A DNA stretch of 15,015 bases from Bacteroidota bacterium. Lineage in GTDB: Bacteria; Bacteroidota; Bacteroidia; Bacteroidales; JAKIYJ01. Both the position numbers and the translations under genes were made by a program. Below are positions 6,841 through 13,787 of this stretch, piece after piece; the stretch's first letter is position 1; each line of letters opens with the position of its first letter. The stretch covers positions 1 to 15,015 of the forward strand of contig JAKIYJ010000010.1 of the NCBI GenBank assembly GCA_022708585.1, written 5' to 3'. The notes below the pieces were generated by a model that did no database searches, was not told the DNA's origin, and worked only from the letters and a program-made list of their open reading frames with translations.

Positions 6841-7935
6841 ATGAAAATATTAAATGTTGTTGGGGTGAGGCCTAATTTAATGAAAATAGCCCCTATACTT
6901 GAAGCCATGAAAACTTCTCCTTTTATTGAACCTGTATTATTACATACCGGACAGCATTATGATGACAGAATGTCAGGTTCTTTTTTTCGCGAACTTTCAA
7001 TTCCCGAACCTGATATTTATCTTGGTATAACATCTGAAACACAAACAAAACAAATAGCGAAAATAATGAACTGTTTTGATGATGTTTGTAAAGCACTTAA
7101 CCCCGCTGCTGTACTGGTAGTAGGTAGCGTAAGCAGTACTCTTGCATGCAGCCTTACCGCCACTATGAATAATATTAAAGTGATACACGTTGAAGCTGGC
7201 ATTAGAAGTTTTGATAAATCTATGCCGGAAGAAATTTGCAGAATAGTTACCGATTCTGTATCCCATCTTTTACTTGTGCCATCAAGAGACGCTTACCAAA
7301 ATCTTATCAATGAAGGTCATAATGAAAAAAATATTCGTCTGGTAGGAAATATTATGATAGATACATTAAAAAAAAATCAAAGTAGAATCACTGCTTCAAG
7401 AGTACTTGACGTATTTGGATTACAAAAAGACAATTATGTTACTCTTACCATGCATCTTTCGGCTAATGTTGATAATATTGATAGATTAAGGAATATCATT
7501 TCAGCAATAGCACATATTCAAAATAAAATAAAAATCATCTTTCCTGTTCATCCAAGAACTCGTAAAAACCTTATTGAATTTAATCTGTTAGATTACCTTA
7601 ACTCGCTTAATAATATTATTGTTACAGAACCATTAGGTTATTTTGATTTTGGAAAATTAATATCCAATTCAAAATTTGTTATTACCGACAGTGGAGGTAT
7701 TCAGGAAGAAACAACAGTGTACGGTATACCTTGTATTACCCTTCGTGAAAGTACTGAAAGACCTGTTACTGTTATAGAAGGAACTAATGAACTCGCCGGA
7801 AATGATACCTCTTTAATAATACATCTTGCTGAAAGCATTTTGGCAGGAAAATGGAAAACCGGCAAAATTCCCGAACTCTGGGATGGACTTACGGCAAGAA
7901 GGATAGTTGCTGCCATAGAAGAAGAATTATCCTGA
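6841..7935 (+). CDS. UDP-N-acetylglucosamine 2-epimerase (non-hydrolysing) homologue with an altered active site
   Basis: A 364-residue member of the WecB/MnaA family, which interconverts UDP-GlcNAc and UDP-ManNAc for surface glycans. Family motifs are VVGVRPNLMKIAPI at the N-terminus, HTGQHYDDRMS, HVEAGIRSFDKSMPEE (E118 and E131 correspond to E. coli Glu117 and Glu131), SGGIQEETTVYGIPC and TERPV...GTNELAG. The position of E. coli Asp95, normally in a GD(V/T)NST-type motif, is Ser96 here (VVGSVSSTLA). The usual HR(P)SNVD segment reads H205-L206-S-A-N-V-D, keeping the His but losing the Arg. Activity is therefore uncertain: it may be a divergent paralogue, a different specificity, or decaying. 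A GTG at 6808 lies inside element A2 and would add 11 unlikely residues; the ATG at 6841 gives the canonical start. No glycan genes are adjacent. Confidence 0.88.
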   Translation: MKILNVVGVRPNLMKIAPILEAMKTSPFIEPVLLHTGQHYDDRMSGSFFRELSIPEPDIYLGITSETQTKQIAKIMNCFDDVCKALNPAAVLVVGSVSSTLACSLTATMNNIKVIHVEAGIRSFDKSMPEEICRIVTDSVSHLLLVPSRDAYQNLINEGHNEKNIRLVGNIMIDTLKKNQSRITASRVLDVFGLQKDNYVTLTMHLSANVDNIDRLRNIISAIAHIQNKIKIIFPVHPRTRKNLIEFNLLDYLNSLNNIIVTEPLGYFDFGKLISNSKFVITDSGGIQEETTVYGIPCITLRESTERPVTVIEGTNELAGNDTSLIIHLAESILAGKWKTGKIPELWDGLTARRIVAAIEEELS

Positions 7936-8178
7936 ATTTTGCCAATCGTTATGAATACTATGACTGTTAATATTTATGGCTCTATTTTAAAATAATGTTG
8001 TTAAAAAAACCTTCTCGTCATCGTTTGTAACGAGGATGAGAGATTGCAAAGTGTTTTAAAGGTTTGTATAAATTTCACTATTGTAAATAGTTAATTTTAT
8101 TCTAATTAAATTTATCTATATTTTTAATTAATTTATTTATTAAATTTATTATTTTATCAAAAATATATGCTCTTTTCT

Positions 8179-8318
8179 CGTATGTCTATTTTATAAAACA
8201 ATATAATCATTTTTCTAAAAAAATGACTATATTGCATACAATTCTGACCCTTTTCATAGGTATAATTAACCTGAGACAAAGTGTAGAATGTATGATAGGT
8301 AAAAAATCGGGAAATAAC
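8179..8318. repeat. Insertion within B2 containing its own hairpin
   Basis: By alignment with B1, about 140 bp are inserted after CTTTTCT and before TGTCTGTCATACAAAG. Within the insert, 8199-8214 and 8219-8234 are inverted repeats of 16 bp with one mismatch around a 4-nt loop. No target duplication is clear. Confidence 0.65.
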
Positions 8319-8406
8319 TTGTCTGTCATACAAAGAAAATGGCGAAAAGAAAAATGACCGCTGTGGAAATGCTATTCTCAAACCTCTCTATTTTCATAAC
8401 ACCAAT

Positions 8407-8433
8407 AACTTTATGAACTTTATGAACTTTATG
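8407..8433. repeat. Short tandem repeat, 9 bp x 3
   Basis: AACTTTATG is repeated three times in a row, followed by a degenerate fourth unit (AACCTAATG, to 8442). It lies in the part of B2 that has no counterpart in B1. Likely replication slippage; no function is evident. Confidence 0.85.
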
Positions 8434-8543
8434 AACCTAATGTATTATGCATAATTACAACAATTTTAAAAAAAATAGAGCCTTTATTTTTAAACAAATT
8501 CAAATTAAATTTTATTACAAAATATTTATTTCAAATTATTTTT

Positions 8544-8551
8544 TACTTTTG
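8544..8551 (+). promoter_or_regulatory. -7 box for tRNA-Phe
   Basis: TACTTTTG is an exact match to the Bacteroidota TAnnTTTG box and lies 15 bp before the mature tRNA 5' end, so the predicted transcript would start only a few bases before the tRNA. A clear -33 element is not seen. Confidence 0.6.
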
Positions 8552-8566
8552 CATTTTTATTTTTAA

Positions 8567-8639
<73 letters not shown>

Positions 8640-8986
8640 CTGCATAGCAAAAACTTCCTGTTTATATAGCAATTTTACATAATAAATTCTTTTGATTTTG
8701 TAACTGTTTTTTTATTATTTAAGATGCTAAACAAAATATTTATTTCATAAATTATAAAATATGAAAAAATTATATGGTATCAAAAAAACAGCGTTTTATT
8801 ATTTGAACTTTAATCTAATATTTTTATAATTTTTTTGCCTTTTATGTGGCTCTGATGGGTAAAATAATAATTTTTTAATTTATATTAGTATCTCAACAAA
8901 AAAATAACCAGAAGAGAAACAGATTGAAAAAATCAGTTTATTTCAATTCATTAATTATAAAATAAACCAATTAAATTACATTTGAT
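8640..8986. other. Intergenic gap with no recognisable feature
   Basis: About 350 bp of very AT-rich DNA between tRNA-Phe and the cyclophilin gene. A 22-codon frame starting at 8761 lacks any recognisable feature. No clear terminator, RNA motif or copy of the A, B or C elements is visible. The only notable string is a TACTTTTG-like box (TACATTTG) at 8977-8984, right against the next gene. Confidence 0.6.
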
Positions 8987-9718
8987 ATGAAAAAAACAGT
9001 ATTATTTATTATGATAATATTTAGTCTTCCTTTAATGGCATGTAAAAATAACACAAAACCATCAAATTCTGAAATAAAATCAAATAATGACACTATGATT
9101 ACAAAAGAAGATAAAACCAGTCAAGAACCTGAGAGAAAGATTATGATTTCAACGAAATACGGTGATATAAAAATTCGTCTTTATAATGAAACTCCAAAAC
9201 ATCGTGACAATATGTTAAAACTTGTATCAGAAGGTTATTATGATGGAACCATATTTCACAGAGTGATTAAAAACTTTATGATACAGGGAGGGGATCCTGA
9301 ATCAAAAAATGCTCCTGCTGGCAAAATGCTTGGGAATGGAGGTCCAAATTACACCATTCCTGCCGAATTTAATCCCAATCTTTTTCATAAAAAAGGAGCT
9401 CTGGCTGCTGCACGTACAGGCGATAATGTTAACCCTACTAAAGCTTCATCAGGCTCTCAATTTTATATTGTTCAAGGACAGGTATTTACTGAACAGCAAT
9501 TATCAGCAATGGAAAAACAATTTAACAGAATTTTCACACCCGAACAAAAAAACGCCTATACCACAATTGGTGGTGCTCCTCATCTCGACGGATCTTATAC
9601 TGTTTTTGGAGAAGTTTACGAAGGGCTTGATGTTGTAGACAAAATTGCATCAGTAAAAACTGGAGTTGCCGACCGCCCCATAGAAGATATTAAAATTACT
9701 ATAAAAATAATTGAATAA
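8987..9718 (+). CDS. Lipoprotein peptidyl-prolyl cis-trans isomerase, cyclophilin type
   Basis: Catalyses proline isomerisation during folding of envelope proteins. The 243-residue product begins with a lipoprotein signal peptide: MKK, a hydrophobic stretch, then lipobox LMAC with C19 as the lipidated residue. It should therefore be membrane-anchored outside the cytoplasm. A polar linker (20-50) precedes the cyclophilin domain. FHRVIKNFMIQGGD (residues 90-103) carries the catalytic Arg92 and the companion Phe97 and Gln100. GSQFYIV (156-162) and LDGSYTVFGEV (200-210) complete the fold. An extra helix-rich segment (about 166-195, with TEQQLSAMEKQF) lies between them, as in other Bacteroidota cyclophilins. 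The tryptophan typical of cyclosporin-sensitive cyclophilins is not seen. The gene is probably monocistronic; element A3 starts 8 bp after its stop. Confidence 0.95.
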   Translation: MKKTVLFIMIIFSLPLMACKNNTKPSNSEIKSNNDTMITKEDKTSQEPERKIMISTKYGDIKIRLYNETPKHRDNMLKLVSEGYYDGTIFHRVIKNFMIQGGDPESKNAPAGKMLGNGGPNYTIPAEFNPNLFHKKGALAAARTGDNVNPTKASSGSQFYIVQGQVFTEQQLSAMEKQFNRIFTPEQKNAYTTIGGAPHLDGSYTVFGEVYEGLDVVDKIASVKTGVADRPIEDIKITIKIIE

Positions 9719-9725
9719 TATTCTT

Positions 9726-9861
9726 GAGTCTACTCCGAAAAGTTTATAAATCAAATTCTCTTAAATTTATCTATATTTTTAATTTGTTTATCTATAAATT
9801 TTTTTAATTTATTTTATCAAAAAAATAATTCAAAACAAGAATAACTTTTCAGAGTGGACTC
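9726..9861. mobile_element. Family A MITE-like element, copy A3, best preserved, with 6-bp target duplication
   Basis: The 18-bp ends are GAGTCTACTCCGAAAAGT on the left and ACTTTTCAGAGTGGACTC on the right, differing at two positions when inverted. Perfect direct repeats ATTCTT flank the element at 9720-9725 and 9862-9867. It fills most of the gap between the cyclophilin stop and pheS, ending 21 bp before the pheS ATG. The interior has the same TTATCTATATTTTTAATT motif as A1, A2, B1 and B2. There is no coding potential. Confidence 0.88.
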
Positions 9862-9882
9862 ATTCTTCAAATATTCTAATAA

Positions 9883-10908
9883 ATGGAAGAAAAAATAAAT
9901 GCTTATTTAAATGAATTAAATAACTTTTCTCCTTCTAATTTGGAAGATATTGAAAAATTCAGGATTCGTTTTTTAGGTAAAAAAGGCATAATTCAGGATC
10001 TTTTTGCTCAATTAATAAAGGTGGATCCCGATAAAAGAAAAAGAACAGGTGCCTTAATAAATGATTTAAAAAATAAAACAATCCAAAAAATTGAAGATTT
10101 TAAATTACTTTTTGAAGTTAAAGAATCTAAATCAGATTCAGAAAAGGACCTTACAAGAAGCGTTGATTTTTTTGATTTTGGAAGTCAGCATCCACTTTCT
10201 ATTGTAAAAAACAGAATAATTAATATTTTTTCATATCTTGGATTTTCTGTTGCCGAAGGTCCTGAAATAGAAGACGACTGGCATAATTTTACATCTTTAA
10301 ATTTCCCGATAGATCATCCTGCGAGAGATATGCAGGATACTTTTTTTATTGAAAAGAATCCAGATATTGCTTTACGAACACATACCTCATCAGTACAGGT
10401 AAGGCTTATGGAAAATGAAAAGCCTCCAATAAGGGCTATTATGCCGGGTCGTGTTTTCAGAAATGAAGCTATATCTGCAAGAGCTCACTGTATTTTTCAT
10501 CAGGTAGAAGGATTATATGTTGATAAAAACGTATCATTTGCCGACTTAAAACAGACTCTTTTGTATTTTGTTCAGGAATTTTTTGGCAAAGATACCAAAA
10601 CCCGTTTTCGTCCTTCTTTTTTCCCATTTACAGAACCGTCTGCTGAAATGGATATCTCCTGTTTTATTTGTGGTGGTAAAGGTTGCAATATATGTAAAAA
10701 TAGTGGCTGGGTAGAAATTCTCGGATGTGGAATGGTTGATCCTAATGTATTGGATAATTGTAAAATAAACAGCAAAGAATACAGTGGATTTGCCTTTGGT
10801 ATGGGCATTGAAAGAATCACAATGTTAAAATATCAGATAAAAGATTTACGTTTGTTTTTTGAGAATGATTTGCGTTTTTTAAGCCAGTTCAAGTCAATTA
10901 TTTATTAG
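9883..10908 (+). CDS. pheS: Phenylalanine--tRNA ligase alpha subunit
   Basis: The catalytic alpha subunit of the (alpha-beta)2 enzyme that charges tRNA-Phe with phenylalanine; the beta subunit (pheT) is not in the window. The product is 341 residues, a normal length. An N-terminal coiled-coil arm (about 1-85) precedes the class II core: HPL at 103, GPEIEDDWHNF at 126-136, and RTHTSSVQVR at 165-174. Motif 2 includes GRVFRNEAISARAHCIFHQVEG at 189-210. Motif 3 is GFAFGMGIERITML at 302-315. A CxxC...CxxC knuckle (C260, C263, C268, C271) precedes EILGCGMVDPNVL. All expected motifs are present. It converges on ruvC, the two stop codons lying 16 bp apart. Its own promoter is not obvious, and the region just upstream is element A3. 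Confidence 0.97.
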   Translation: MEEKINAYLNELNNFSPSNLEDIEKFRIRFLGKKGIIQDLFAQLIKVDPDKRKRTGALINDLKNKTIQKIEDFKLLFEVKESKSDSEKDLTRSVDFFDFGSQHPLSIVKNRIINIFSYLGFSVAEGPEIEDDWHNFTSLNFPIDHPARDMQDTFFIEKNPDIALRTHTSSVQVRLMENEKPPIRAIMPGRVFRNEAISARAHCIFHQVEGLYVDKNVSFADLKQTLLYFVQEFFGKDTKTRFRPSFFPFTEPSAEMDISCFICGGKGCNICKNSGWVEILGCGMVDPNVLDNCKINSKEYSGFAFGMGIERITMLKYQIKDLRLFFENDLRFLSQFKSIIY

Positions 10909-10924
10909 CAGTGAACTGTGTAAT

Positions 10925-11488
10925 TCAAGTTATTATTCTATCAGGATTATTGCTTATAAAAGTATTCCAGTTGCTGTATCCTTTATTTCTTTGTTGTTTT
11001 AAAGTATTTTGGGTTTGGAAATAATGACAAGTAGCAACCGCTACTGCATCGCTGGCATCGAGATGTTCCGGGTTTATTGAAAAATTTAATATATTACTCA
11101 ACATCGCGGCAAGTTGTTCCTTTGAAGCATTGCCCTTACCTGTTACACTTTGCTTTATCTTACGAGGCGAATATTCAAAAATTGGAACATCCCTGTAAAG
11201 CGCTGCTGCCATTGCAACCCCTTGTGCCCTGCCTAATTTTAACATGGATTGTACATTTTTACCGTAAAAGGGAGCTTCTATTGCCATCTCATCAGGTTTA
11301 TAATTCTCTATTAACAAAAGCGTACTTTCAAAAATTTTTTTCAGCTTTAATGAATGTTCTTTTATTTTTGTTAAAATTAATACATCCATAAGTAGTAGTT
11401 CTATACTCCTGCCCCTTTCGAGAATAATACCGTATCCCATTATTCTTGTGCCAGGATCTATCCCTAATATTATTCTCTCTTTTTGCAT
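10925..11488 (-). CDS. ruvC: Holliday junction endonuclease RuvC
   Basis: Resolves Holliday junctions by paired nicking, acting with RuvAB in recombinational repair. From the ATG at 11488 the protein is 187 residues, close to family length. The four acidic active-site residues are present: D11 in LGIDPGT, E71 in AIEAPF, and D144 and D147 in HLDASDAVAVATCH. The SPRKIKQSVTGKGNASKEQ segment, which contacts DNA, is conserved. A longer frame reaches a TTG at 11515, but that would add nine residues and overlap the divergent gene's start. The ATG puts GIDPGT at the usual distance from the N-terminus. The start codon is only 11 bp from the start codon of the divergent membrane-protein gene. ruvA and ruvB are not nearby. 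Confidence 0.95.
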   Translation of the reverse strand: MQKERIILGIDPGTRIMGYGIILERGRSIELLLMDVLILTKIKEHSLKLKKIFESTLLLIENYKPDEMAIEAPFYGKNVQSMLKLGRAQGVAMAAALYRDVPIFEYSPRKIKQSVTGKGNASKEQLAAMLSNILNFSINPEHLDASDAVAVATCHYFQTQNTLKQQRNKGYSNWNTFISNNPDRIIT

Positions 11489-11495
11489 ATTTTTG
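11488..11495 (+). promoter_or_regulatory. Candidate -7 box overlapping the ruvC start
   Basis: TATTTTTG is an exact TAnnTTTG match, 4 bp before the ATG of the flippase-like gene at 11500, and overlaps the ruvC start codon. If used, transcription would begin at or next to the ATG, giving a leaderless or near-leaderless mRNA. No -33 element is visible. Confidence 0.25.
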
Positions 11496-11499
11496 TTGA

Positions 11500-12489
11500 A
11501 TGACTCATACAACAAAAATAAATAAAAAAATTGATATTTTACTCAAAGCAACCTTCCTTATTGCTACATATTTATATCTGTATTTTGAAATATTTTACAA
11601 TAAAAAACTTCAATATGTTTTTTCTGATTTTTCCTGTAAATATTTGTTGACTTTATATGTATTTTTTATTGTTATTTTAATGCCTGTTAATTGGATAACA
11701 GAAGCATATAAATGGAAATATTCAGTTAAAAATATTCAAAAAATACAACTGCAAAATTCTATAAAGGCTGTTCTGGCAAGTGTTGCAATGGGTGTCTTTA
11801 CTCCGAATAGAACTGGCGAAATTCCTGGCAGAGCCTTTTATCTCAATAACTGTCGTTTATGGGAAGCCACCTTTTCTACTATGACAGGTGCTATTGCCCA
11901 ACTTGTTGTAACACTTGTATCTGGTTTTATCCTGCTACCTTTTTTCCTTAACAAAATTATAAATGACAATATAATTTTAATTGTTTTTACTATTATATCT
12001 ATATTGTTATCTATAATTATAACTTATTTATATTTTAATATCAATCATTTATCTAAATTATCTAATTGGAAAATATTTAGAAAAGCATCGGGCTTTTCTG
12101 AACAAATTGAAATATTTAAATCATTTTCTTCTAAAATGCTTTTTCATATTTTGTTATTGAGTTTATTAAGATATGTTATTTTTTCAATTCAGTTTATTTT
12201 AACACTAAAATCTTTCTCTATAAATTTATCTTTTTCTCAATATTTAATTACAGTACCTGTTTATTATTTGATTATTACAGCTGTTCCCACCATTGCATTA
12301 AGCGAAATAGGTGTTAGAGGCTCAGCCGGAGTTTTTATTTTCAGTTTTTATGGATTAAAAAATGATGCCTTTCAGTTTAATTTATTAATTGCTTCTACTT
12401 TTATCTGGATTATCAATGTTGTTATACCGGCTATTATTGGCACTTTCTTTATCCCATCTGTAAAATTTACAAAACTTGCCAGCCAATGA
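11500..12489 (+). CDS. Flippase-like integral membrane protein (LPG_synthase_TM / UPF0104 family)
   Basis: A 329-residue polytopic membrane protein with about eight hydrophobic segments (for example around 14-32, 48-66, 125-150, 158-180 and several after 210). The family signature is visible as NWITEAYKW at 64-72 and VFTPNRTGEIPGRAFYL at 99-115, with TIALSEIGVRGSAGVFIFSF near the C-terminus. This is the membrane domain related to the flippase part of lysylphosphatidylglycerol synthase (MprF). The cytosolic aminoacyl-transferase domain of MprF is absent, so lysyl-PG synthesis should not be inferred. Its stop overlaps the next gene's start by 4 bp (ATGA at 12486-12489), so it is probably translated together with the GT2 glycosyltransferase, suggesting joint handling of a glycolipid or envelope glycan. 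The substrate is unknown. Confidence 0.85.
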   Translation: MTHTTKINKKIDILLKATFLIATYLYLYFEIFYNKKLQYVFSDFSCKYLLTLYVFFIVILMPVNWITEAYKWKYSVKNIQKIQLQNSIKAVLASVAMGVFTPNRTGEIPGRAFYLNNCRLWEATFSTMTGAIAQLVVTLVSGFILLPFFLNKIINDNIILIVFTIISILLSIIITYLYFNINHLSKLSNWKIFRKASGFSEQIEIFKSFSSKMLFHILLLSLLRYVIFSIQFILTLKSFSINLSFSQYLITVPVYYLIITAVPTIALSEIGVRGSAGVFIFSFYGLKNDAFQFNLLIASTFIWIINVVIPAIIGTFFIPSVKFTKLASQ

Positions 12490-13649
12490 TAATTTATATA
12501 TTTTACTTTATAATTATTATTTATTCAGTATTAATATTATTATTTTATTTTTATTGGATTATTTATAATGATTTTACCGATAATAATAAATTATGTGAAC
12601 CTGAAAATATTATTGCTTCGGTTGTTGTTACCGTGAGAAATGAAGAGGAAAACATTTTGAATTGTCTAAAATCATTAACTTCCCAATATATAGCAAATAA
12701 TAAAATTGAAATTATTATCAGTGATGATTATTCAACTGATAAGACAGTAACGGTAGCTGAAAATTTCATTAATACTTTTTCTTCTGATTTTTTCTCTATA
12801 AAATTAATTAAATCAAATAACAAATCTGATATTAATAAAGGTTCTAAAAAATATTCTCAGGAAATTGCTATTAAACAGGCAAAGGGAGAAATTATTTTAC
12901 TTACGGATGCTGATTGTATCTATAATAATAAATGGATTATAACTGTTTTAAAATATTTTACAAATAATGAGATACTTTTTGCATCAGGGCCAGTTCAAAT
13001 TTTAACCGATAAGTCATTGTTCAGCAAATTACAGTCACTTGAATTTGCCAGTCTCGTTATTTCAGGCGGATCTTCAATAATGATGCATATCCCCATAATG
13101 TCAAATGCAGCTAACATGGCTTTCCGTAAATCTGCATTTATTGAAATTTCTGATAAAATACCTGCTAAATCCTTATCATCAGGAGATGACATTTTTTTAA
13201 TGTCTGCATTTAAAAAATTTTTTGGTAAAAAGTCATTATATTTTATTAAGGAAAGTGAAGCCATTGTTTATACTAAACCTCAAAAGTCATTGAAATCTTT
13301 TATTCATCAAAGAATAAGATGGACTTCAAAGGTTTATGCTTACAGGGATATACCTCAAATATTGGTTGGACTTGTTGTTGTTCTGGCTAATTTTTCAATA
13401 ATAGGTTTTTTAGTAATTACTTTATTTTCAAAACAGTTTTTTCTATTGTTTTTAATTGCTGTTGTAATAAAAAGTATTCCAGAATTTCTCTTGCTTTATG
13501 CGGGATTAAAATTGTTTAATAGTCGAAAATTATTATGGTATTTCTTTCCTTTGCTTATTATTTATCCTTTTTATATAGTATCAATGCCAGCATTGAGTTT
13601 ATGTATCAAATCAAGATGGAAAGATAGAATAATTAGAGTTTGTCCATAA
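12486..13649 (+). CDS. Membrane-anchored family 2 glycosyltransferase (processive type)
   Basis: Transfers sugars from a nucleotide donor to an acceptor at the cytoplasmic face of the membrane. The 387 residues start with a membrane segment (about 3-27). The GT-A domain follows, with VVVTVRNEEENI at 46-57, ISDDYSTDKT at 78-87, LLTDADC at 138-144 (the metal-binding DxD), GDD at 233-235 and QRIRW at 275-279. The D, DxD, D, QxxRW set is that of cellulose/hyaluronan-synthase-like enzymes. Two or three membrane segments (about 292-375) close the protein. It is translationally coupled to the flippase-like gene. The final residues IRVCP and the stop codon are encoded by the left inverted repeat of element C, so the original C-terminus was probably different. 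Donor and product cannot be told from sequence. Confidence 0.9.
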   Translation: MIIYIFYFIIIIYSVLILLFYFYWIIYNDFTDNNKLCEPENIIASVVVTVRNEEENILNCLKSLTSQYIANNKIEIIISDDYSTDKTVTVAENFINTFSSDFFSIKLIKSNNKSDINKGSKKYSQEIAIKQAKGEIILLTDADCIYNNKWIITVLKYFTNNEILFASGPVQILTDKSLFSKLQSLEFASLVISGGSSIMMHIPIMSNAANMAFRKSAFIEISDKIPAKSLSSGDDIFLMSAFKKFFGKKSLYFIKESEAIVYTKPQKSLKSFIHQRIRWTSKVYAYRDIPQILVGLVVVLANFSIIGFLVITLFSKQFFLLFLIAVVIKSIPEFLLLYAGLKLFNSRKLLWYFFPLLIIYPFYIVSMPALSLCIKSRWKDRIIRVCP

Positions 13650-13784
13650 AGTCAAGAGTTTGTTTCAGAATGTTCGAGTTCGAGGTTTCGATAGCCTGAA
13701 AATCAGGAGTGTACTTAAAGTACATGACTGATTTGAAGGCTAAGAATAACGATGAAATCGGACATTATGGACAAACTCTAATTA
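13630..13784. mobile_element. Family C hairpin MITE overlapping the GT2 3' end
   Basis: The 20-bp ends TAATTAGAGTTTGTCCATAA (13630-13649) and its exact reverse complement (13765-13784) are perfect inverted repeats. The inner sequence is also roughly self-complementary: AGCCTGAAAATCAGGAGTGTACTT pairs imperfectly with AAGTACATGACTGATTTGAAGGCT around the centre. Most of the 155 bp can therefore fold into one long hairpin. It covers the whole gap between the GT2 stop codon and the ispD stop codon and may act as a two-way terminator for these convergent genes. There is one copy in the window and no transposase. Confidence 0.8.
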
Positions 13785-13787
13785 ATA

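Larger units (their letters stand above)
7977..8482. mobile_element. Family B MITE-like element, copy B2
   Basis: Starts TGGCTCTATTTTAAAATAATG like B1 and in the same orientation. It ends with the inverted counterpart ...AAAATAGAGCC at about 8482. TTTAT lies directly outside both ends (7973-7977 and 8483-8487), a possible 5-bp duplication in AT-rich context. The first 200 bp are nearly identical to B1. It then carries a private insertion of about 140 bp and, after GGAAATG near 8369, unrelated sequence in place of B1's nested palindrome. It ends 84 bp before tRNA-Phe. A 74-codon - strand frame inside it has no recognisable features and I do not call it. Confidence 0.78.

Noticed and set aside
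8157..8381. 74-codon - strand frame inside element B2
   Set aside because: It spans the insertion junctions of the repeat, has no counterpart in B1, and shows no recognisable motif.
8407..8442. Tandem 9-bp units considered as a CRISPR or iteron array
   Set aside because: Units are too short, contiguous without spacers, only three perfect copies, and no cas or replication genes are present.
8761..8829. 22-codon frame (MKKLYGIKKT...) in the gap after tRNA-Phe
   Set aside because: Too short, low complexity, no ribosome-binding or conservation evidence.
8847..8870. TGGCTCT string resembling a family B end
   Set aside because: Only seven bases match before it diverges, and no inverted partner end is found nearby.
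11489..11515. TTG start extending RuvC by nine residues
   Set aside because: It would overlap the divergent gene's start, and the added residues precede the canonical GIDPGT at an unusual distance.
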